Source: Pachyseris speciosa
Lineage: Eukaryota > Cnidaria > Anthozoa > Scleractinia > Pachyseridae
Length of the DNA stretch: 64,000 nt
NCBI GenBank assembly: GCA_016490735.1
Contig: JAEMWC010000661.1
Span: 407,501 to 471,500, forward strand
Direction: 5' to 3'
Shown: in pieces, positions 63,201-64,000 of the stretch
How positions within the stretch are numbered: position 1 is the first letter of the stretch
Layout: the number at the start of each line of letters is the position of its first letter
Notes under the pieces: model-generated
Database searches by the model: none
Seen by the model: only the letters and a program-made list of their open reading frames with translations
Told to the model about the DNA's origin: nothing
Program-made: the position numbers and the translations under genes

Positions 63201-63481
63201 CAACCCACAATTCCTACATTTTATACACCCTAATAAAAAAAAAATTACCTTCATGTCCGATCTCTTTGTCAGCGTACGTGAGTGCTTGAAATTCTTGCTC
63301 GATTTTAAGAATTGACACCTTTGCCTTTCTTTCATCTCTCACCAGTGCTGGGGTGGGTCGCACGGGAACGTATATTGTATTGGATGCAATGATGGACCAA
63401 ATAGCTGCTGAGGGGGTGGTGGACATATATGGTTTTGTCTCCCACATTCGTCAACAGAGAAGCGCCATGGTGCAAACAGAG
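20739..63481 (+). CDS. Receptor-type protein tyrosine phosphatase (5 Ig, 4 FN3, TM, PTP), C-terminus beyond window
   Basis: Twenty-one coding exons are visible, 20739 to 63481, joined by GT/AG with consistent phases. Order: signal peptide, five Ig-like domains, four FN3 domains, a transmembrane helix with a basic stop-transfer, a juxtamembrane segment, and catalytic PTP domain 1 up to QRSAMVQTE. The protein sits in the plasma membrane, outside for adhesion or ligand binding and inside removing phosphate from tyrosine. WPDQGVP and [10 protein letters not shown] are intact, so domain 1 should be active. The end of domain 1 and any domain 2 are outside the window. Ig plus FN3 recalls LAR-type (type II) receptors, but the Ig and FN3 numbers and the juxtamembrane sequence do not let me name a vertebrate orthologue. 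One exon (49845-50013) can end the protein early; see that entry. Confidence 0.85.
20913..21275 (+). CDS. RPTP exon 2: V-like Ig domain 1 without the first cysteine
   Basis: Acceptor GAATCTCTAG. The domain has [14 protein letters not shown] and [14 protein letters not shown]. The position of the first Ig cysteine holds W, so the usual disulphide cannot form. Phase 1 at both ends. Confidence 0.85.
21276..25979. other. First part of RPTP intron 2, no feature recognised
   Basis: AT-rich intron sequence, with a C run at 24791-24805. I found no exon with suitable phase and Ig-type motifs here. Confidence 0.5.
25980..26610. repeat. G-rich minisatellite in RPTP intron 2
   Basis: About ten copies of a 58-80 bp unit: GGGTATCAGAAYAGGTGRGC, CACCCCTGTTTTGTATC, a T run and TGG followed by a variable G run. 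Units differ mainly in G-run length. Reading frames through it are artefacts. Confidence 0.9.
27029..27478. mobile_element. Fold-back MITE (about 450 bp) in composite repeat B
   Basis: Ends ATTAGAGACCTTAAGATCGA and TCTTAATCTCTCTAAT are imperfect inverted copies. The inside has further inverted repeats (CCGCAAAC / GTTTGCGG). Copy A of the host repeat lacks it. Confidence 0.75.
27746..27842. mobile_element. Small fold-back MITE, second copy
   Basis: Same GTAGTCTCTAATTTTGGCG ends as 15539-15645, slightly shorter inside. Confidence 0.7.
28842..30191. other. Last part of RPTP intron 2, no feature recognised
   Basis: AT-rich intron ending in the acceptor CCCAATGTTTGACAG. Confidence 0.5.
30192..30449 (+). 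CDS. RPTP exon 3: Ig domain 2 (I-set)
   Basis: [11 protein letters not shown] opens the domain. Both cysteines are present ([15 protein letters not shown] and [11 protein letters not shown]). Phase 1 at both ends; donor T-GTAAGC. Confidence 0.95.
30548..30893 (+). repeat. tRNA-derived SINE
   Basis: A-box-like TAGCTCAGTTG at 30559 and B-box GGGTTCAAACCC at 30602-30613 form a tRNA-like head; a 270-bp tail follows. It lies in the intron after Ig2. Confidence 0.75.
31587..31755. mobile_element. Nested fold-back (169 bp)
   Basis: CAATAGAGTG at the left end and CACTCTATTG at the right; arms include GAACTATCGG / CCGATAGTTC and TTTGATGTTCTTAAAAC with its reverse. Confidence 0.75.
31775..31920. repeat. 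A-rich tract with CTTCAAAAA repeats
   Basis: Runs of A broken by CTTC, ACGCGCCAC and AAC motifs next to the nested fold-back; low complexity. Confidence 0.6.
32199..32464. mobile_element. Nested fold-back (about 266 bp)
   Basis: TTGAAGAGGCTA and TAGCCTCTTCAA at the ends; arms of about 100 bp including CCTCCTAAGTGACTATTTA and its reverse. Confidence 0.8.
32553..32786 (+). pseudogene. Fragment resembling a BED-type zinc finger region of hAT-like proteins
   Basis: The frame reads [20 protein letters not shown] and [11 protein letters not shown]. This recalls a C-x2-C...H-x-K pattern in hAT-associated proteins, but the second cysteine is Y. It ends after 77 codons. It may be cargo of the pogo-like element or an older insertion. 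Confidence 0.35.
32942..33352. mobile_element. Nested fold-back MITE (411 bp)
   Basis: Arms of about 65 bp begin TAGGGCCGTTTATACGAGAG and end CTCTCGTATAAAACGACCC, and include AAGCCGCGGCTTAC, itself palindromic. Confidence 0.8.
34055..34327 (+). CDS. RPTP exon 4: Ig domain 3
   Basis: Acceptor [31 protein letters not shown] has the first cysteine and [11 protein letters not shown] the second. Phase 1 at both ends; donor CGAT-GTAAGT. Confidence 0.9.
34735..35136. mobile_element. Fold-back MITE (about 400 bp) between Ig3 and Ig4 exons
   Basis: Ends AAGCCGGTTACAGACGAGCA and TGCTTGTCTGTAACTGGCTT are inverted. The middle repeats CTTGTCAAGGAAAA-type motifs in both directions around CTAGCATGCTAG. 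Confidence 0.8.
35369..35620 (+). CDS. RPTP exon 5: Ig domain 4 (I-set)
   Basis: [34 protein letters not shown] and [11 protein letters not shown]: a canonical I-set domain with both cysteines and the tryptophan. Phase 1 at both ends. Confidence 0.95.
35745..36610. mobile_element. mariner/pogo-like nonautonomous element (866 bp)
   Basis: CAGTCAAACCTCTATTAAG at left and TAATAGAGGTTTGACTG at right, flanked by TA at 35743-35744 and 36611-36612. The left half repeats CTCTATTAAGCGGTC. No coding capacity. Confidence 0.85.
36345..36594. mobile_element. MITE nested in the 35745-36610 element
   Basis: AAAGTGCCTATGAAGCGAAAT at left, less one base, and ATTTCGCTTCATAGGCACTTT at right, inserted within the CTTA...TAGAGG end of the host element. 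Confidence 0.75.
37034..37294 (+). CDS. RPTP exon 6: Ig domain 5
   Basis: [20 protein letters not shown] and [10 protein letters not shown] give both cysteines and the tryptophan. The start uses CAACAAG as acceptor, chosen for phase 1 entry; the pyrimidine tract is weak (TTATTTTACC), so this boundary is less sure. Donor GTTG-GTAAGG. Confidence 0.85.
37309..37712. mobile_element. MITE family 2, copy 1 (about 400 bp)
   Basis: Begins TAAAGTGCAAGCCCAAAAT and ends AGGGGCACTTTA; the centre is a palindrome around TTCTTTGCATGCATGTTTAC. A relative lies at 43115-43552. Confidence 0.75.
37921..38214 (+). CDS. RPTP exon 7: FN3 domain 1
   Basis: [22 protein letters not shown] and [20 protein letters not shown] are the FN3 tryptophan strand, middle strands and the L-x-P-x-T-x-Y motif. 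Phase 1 at both ends. Confidence 0.95.
38252..38633. mobile_element. Fold-back repeat (about 380 bp)
   Basis: Arms repeat GGAGTCAGAAGC / GCTTCTGACTCC motifs and meet at AACCAACCAATCACAAT / ATTGTGATTGGTTGGTT near 38450. Confidence 0.8.
39052..39240. mobile_element. Two adjacent small TTAA-ended fold-backs
   Basis: Each begins TTAACCCTTTCACCACCAAG and ends TTTGGTGGTGAAAGGGTTAA (39052-39128 and 39140-39240). The second has about 25 extra bases. TTAA ends fit piggyBac- or Kolobok-type target choice. Confidence 0.75.
39888..40181 (+). CDS. RPTP exon 8: FN3 domain 2
   Basis: [35 protein letters not shown] and [14 protein letters not shown] canonical FN3; phase 1 at both ends; donor GCAG-GTAAAA. 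Confidence 0.95.
40325..40560 (-). repeat. tRNA-derived SINE, minus strand
   Basis: On the minus strand a B-box-like GGTTCAAACCCC at about 40510 is followed by a tail (TTTTTTCAGGCTTCTTTTC, CTGCAGTTCATATATGAAT) of a type I recognise from cnidarian repeats. Confidence 0.55.
40561..42139. other. RPTP intron 8, remaining part
   Basis: No exon recognised. An open frame at 41154-41354 is rich in Lys and Glu with repeats (KTRKQIKKY) but has no recognisable domain or splice context. Confidence 0.45.
42140..42529 (+). CDS. RPTP exon 9: FN3 domain 3 with a basic insertion
   Basis: [33 protein letters not shown] and [14 protein letters not shown] mark an FN3 fold. The exon is about 96 bases longer than the other FN3 exons. 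The extra loop contains [11 protein letters not shown], a dibasic stretch with R-x-x-R sites. Phase 1 at both ends. Confidence 0.9.
43115..43552. mobile_element. MITE family 2, copy 2
   Basis: Shares with 37309-37712 the TAAAGT start, the CAGAAGGGG...CATGCATGTTTACAAAGAC palindromic centre and the GGGGTTAA end region. Confidence 0.7.
43741..43967 (+). CDS. RPTP exon 10: FN3 domain 4, first part
   Basis: [38 protein letters not shown] and [13 protein letters not shown]. Unlike the other FN3 exons it ends in phase 0, inside the domain, at donor ATAT-GTAAGT. Confidence 0.95.
44221..45698. repeat. 35-bp minisatellite, about 42 copies, in RPTP intron 10
   Basis: Unit GGTAACTTGCCCTTCACACC CAACCCTCCCTTTGT, with higher-order variation (GTAACTTAC, GTATCTTGC, AGTAACATGC forms). 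The last degenerate unit runs straight into the pyrimidine tract of exon 11's acceptor. Frames across it are artefacts. Confidence 0.95.
45708..45777 (+). CDS. RPTP exon 11: FN3 domain 4, last part
   Basis: A 70-base exon after TCTTGTTCAG, reading [20 protein letters not shown]. Phase 0 in, phase 1 out; it supplies the last FN3 strand after YQIY of exon 10. Confidence 0.9.
46446..46835. mobile_element. Fold-back MITE with many internal CAGCCCGGGCTG palindromes
   Basis: Ends GGGGTGATTACATCGCGAAT and ATTCGCCATGTAATCACCCC are inverted. Inside, GGGCTGAAATTTCAGCCC-type palindromes occur repeatedly. Confidence 0.85.
46836..49051. other. RPTP intron 11, remaining part
   Basis: No exon or named repeat recognised; a G run at 48016-48029 and a short inverted pair GTGAGCTACC/GGTAGCTCAC near 48690. 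Confidence 0.45.
49052..49157 (+). CDS. RPTP exon 12: transmembrane helix
   Basis: [20 protein letters not shown] then LVI, about 21 hydrophobic residues, followed across the splice by RKHRKRRD as stop-transfer. Phase 1 in, phase 2 out. Confidence 0.95.
49845..50013 (+). CDS. RPTP exon 13: juxtamembrane exon with an alternative stop (short isoform ending ESWV)
   Basis: After KHRKRRD the frame reads to TAG at 50011-50013, giving exactly 1000 residues from the start codon and a C-terminus [13 protein letters not shown] fits a class I PDZ ligand and the [DE][ST]WV type preferred by the Erbin PDZ domain. The next recognisable exon (57571) needs phase 1 entry. Exon 13 holds two internal donors in that phase, AAG-GTGCAC (after 49972) and AAG-GTTCGG (after 49993). 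Either would remove the stop and join the phosphatase. So read-through would give a receptor without phosphatase. Both isoforms are inferred. Confidence 0.75.
50729..50753. repeat. (AAT)n microsatellite
   Basis: About eight AAT units in intron 13. Confidence 0.9.
51112..51852. mobile_element. TTAA-flanked element, family 3 copy 1 (741 bp)
   Basis: TTAA at 51108-51111 and 51853-51856 flank CCCATTGACTCCCG and GGTGCCAATGGG. An internal direct repeat of about 117 bp (51317-51558, CCCTCTCCTTCTACC units) creates long spurious frames. TTAA duplication and CCC ends fit a piggyBac-like MITE. Confidence 0.8.
52790..53210. mobile_element. Fold-back element, arms about 150 bp
   Basis: TTTTCCCACGCTTTTTGCCC and its reverse GGGCAAAAAGCGTGGGAAAA, with GGTTTTGGTTTTACGACAC and GTGTCGTAAAACCAAAACC, flank a centre near 53048. 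Confidence 0.85.
53415..54244 (-). pseudogene. Penelope-like protein fragment: end of RT and GIY-YIG endonuclease
   Basis: About 275 codons are open. [19 protein letters not shown] and [15 protein letters not shown] belong to the PLE RT end. [20 protein letters not shown] followed by HNRVKGH is the GIY-YIG nuclease (Y-G-F and Y-V-G in place of GIY and YIG), near 53640-53720. The upstream RT core is absent, and codons before FTME come from the inverted copy. Confidence 0.8.
54387..55358. mobile_element. TTAA-flanked element, family 3 copy 2 (972 bp)
   Basis: TTAA at 54383-54386 and 55359-55362 flank CCCATTGACTACCG and GGTGCCAATGGG. The intact target, GAGCTTTAAAGCC, is present in the other arm of the Penelope dimer near 53470 (as its reverse complement). 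Confidence 0.85.
55597..56706. other. RPTP intron 13, part with C/T-rich low complexity
   Basis: No exon recognised. From about 56280 to 56565 the plus strand is CCT- and TTTCC-rich with loose 25-30 bp repeats. Confidence 0.5.
56707..56869. mobile_element. Fold-back element related to the 15539 MITE
   Basis: TAGACTGCG at left and CGCAGTCTA at right; GGCAATGGATTGTGGGGTGG with CCGCCCCATAATCTATTGCC form the arms. Confidence 0.8.
57125..57510. mobile_element. Fold-back MITE just upstream of the first phosphatase exon
   Basis: CAATCTGTCATTTTAACCCT at left and AGGGTTACAATGACAGATTG at right. Its right end is 60 bases from the acceptor of exon 14. Confidence 0.8.
57571..57686 (+). CDS. RPTP exon 14: juxtamembrane segment entering the PTP domain
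   Basis: [20 protein letters not shown] and NKGFREEF are the helical lead-in of RPTP domain 1. Enters phase 1, ends phase 0 at TTTGTG-GTGAGT. Confidence 0.9.
58428..58515 (+). CDS. RPTP exon 15: PTP start motif
   Basis: [14 protein letters not shown] is the conserved NxxKNRY motif 1 of PTPs. Long T/C tract and AACGTAG acceptor. Confidence 0.95.
58823..58899 (+). CDS. RPTP exon 16: DYINAN motif
   Basis: [12 protein letters not shown] and [10 protein letters not shown]. The split codon restores the tyrosine of YDHTRV. Confidence 0.95.
59005..59041 (+). CDS. RPTP exon 17: 37-base exon, KFIATQ motif
   Basis: [12 protein letters not shown]; continues NANFIDGY and precedes GPVANT. Phase 0 in, phase 1 out. 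Confidence 0.95.
59083..59509. mobile_element. TTAA-flanked fold-back (427 bp) in RPTP intron 17
   Basis: AGGGAACCTCTGCTCTTACA and TGTAAGAGCAGAGGTTCCCT are perfect inverted ends, flanked by TTAA at 59079-59082 and 59510-59513. Confidence 0.85.
59832..59929 (+). CDS. RPTP exon 18: DFWRTVWDQ motif
   Basis: [20 protein letters not shown] and TNIVEGGR, canonical PTP strand and helix residues. Phase 1 in, phase 0 out. Confidence 0.95.
60587..61185 (-). pseudogene. LINE fragment with CCHC knuckle and restriction-like endonuclease end
   Basis: The minus frame reads [39 protein letters not shown] and a helical C-terminus to a stop. RPD-x-n-D recalls the restriction-like endonuclease of R2/R4/NeSL-type LINEs. 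Upstream a [11 protein letters not shown] knuckle lies in another frame, so there is a shift near 61065. A 5'-truncated insertion in the intron between exons 18 and 19. Confidence 0.7.
61258..61377 (+). CDS. RPTP exon 19: KCxKYWP motif
   Basis: [20 protein letters not shown], then [16 protein letters not shown]. In phase 0 at both ends. Confidence 0.95.
61414..61464. repeat. GACT/GACC tetranucleotide microsatellite
   Basis: GACTGACTGACTGACC units shift to GACC units midway. Confidence 0.9.
61474..62076. repeat. Long palindrome, about 300-bp arms
   Basis: The arms meet at about 61759 (CCACCTTAAATTTTCGAAAATTTAAGGTGG), with no spacer. Outer ends CTTTCTAAGACGTAG and GTACGTCTTGGAAAG. A TTAAGGTGGCTC motif at the centre and GAGCCACCTTAA just right of the palindrome (62093) suggest MITE ends. 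Confidence 0.9.
62501..62664 (+). CDS. RPTP exon 20: WPD loop
   Basis: [20 protein letters not shown] carries the general-acid aspartate. The exon ends at GPILTHC plus two bases, so the catalytic motif is split by an intron. Confidence 0.95.
63346..63481 (+). CDS. RPTP exon 21: catalytic loop (C-x5-R)
   Basis: Joined to exon 20 it reads [14 protein letters not shown]: catalytic cysteine from exon 20 and arginine from exon 21. It continues [20 protein letters not shown], ending E-GTATGT in phase 0. Following exons are outside the window. Confidence 0.95.
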
Positions 63482-64000
63482 GTATGTTGCCCGTTACTTT
63501 CGGTCTCAACTATGTTTGACTGTGCTTCCTAGGAAAAATCGTAGAGAAGATGAAAATTTCGTGGTAACTTGCCAAATGGTAGAAGGCTGCGTGACGTGGC
63601 TGATGACTTTCTAAAACTCGTGTCTACCGTGTCACAAATCCAGCCAGTGATAGGAGCGGTAGTAAATCGGCCATTGGTAGACTTATTAGGTGCCAATGTA
63701 ACTGTCACGGGGAGCGTTGCGTGACGACCTTTCGTCTCCTACAGCTGCGTACGATACTAGACTCGAGTCTGCCTTGTAACAACATAGCCACTGGTAGTAA
63801 ATGCAGTGGCGTGGCCGATTGGTACTGAATACCTGTTAGGTGTTACAGTTTGAGTCAGTGAAACCTCGCTAAATGGACACCTTTGGCACTGTTTTCCAGT
63901 GTCCATATATTATGGATGTCCATCTATGGTACGTTAAAGGGGTAGTGTTGGTATGTGGTTCAGACTATGACTGGGTGTCCATTGAGGAGAGGTGTCCGTC
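63482..64000. other. Start of RPTP intron 21
   Basis: No exon recognised. From about 63865 the sequence AACCTCGCTAAATGGACACC resembles the end of a mariner-type repeat, cut by the window edge. Confidence 0.5.

Overview
The window looks like genomic DNA of a cnidarian, most likely an anthozoan such as a stony coral (inference). It has short phase-1 exons in long AT-rich introns, a metazoan receptor tyrosine phosphatase, tRNA-derived SINEs, BEL/Pao, CR1-like, Penelope and IS3EU-like elements, and many fold-back MITEs. I see no prokaryotic features.

Left third (1 to about 16.6 kb) is a nest of transposons. A decayed BEL/Pao LTR retrotransposon on the minus strand (gag, protease and RT, tRNA-Lys-type primer site at 6559-6576) runs off the left edge. 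Two copies of one MITE family (CAGGGGCACCCAACGA ends, 6-bp target duplications) sit in its gag, and the second MITE was itself hit by a CR1-like LINE carrying a 2A-like GDIHSNPGP motif. A repeat next to the primer site, possibly the LTR, was hit by an 8,612-bp DNA transposon (6881-15492). That transposon has about 1-kb terminal inverted repeats and a perfect CAGATG duplication; the unoccupied sequence survives in a second copy of the host repeat at 27.7 kb. It carries two convergent genes, an IS3/rve-type DDE transposase (plus strand, one frameshift) and a nine-exon HECT E3 ligase (minus strand). Each inverted repeat carries the same start codon and first coding exon, so both genes appear to share an N-terminus supplied by the TIR.

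The rest (20.7 kb to the right edge) is one host gene on the plus strand, a receptor-type protein tyrosine phosphatase: signal peptide, five Ig domains, four fibronectin III domains, a transmembrane helix, then the N-terminal part of a catalytic PTP domain with intact WPD and [10 protein letters not shown] motifs. It continues past the window. Exon phases join without error. The first cytoplasmic exon reads to a stop that would give a 1000-residue receptor without phosphatase, ending in ESWV (a PDZ-ligand type). Two in-phase internal donors in the same exon would instead join it to the phosphatase exons.

The introns hold minisatellites (G-rich at 26 kb, a 35-bp unit at 44-46 kb), SINEs, a Penelope inverted dimer, TTAA-flanked elements, a pogo-like nest and several long palindromes.
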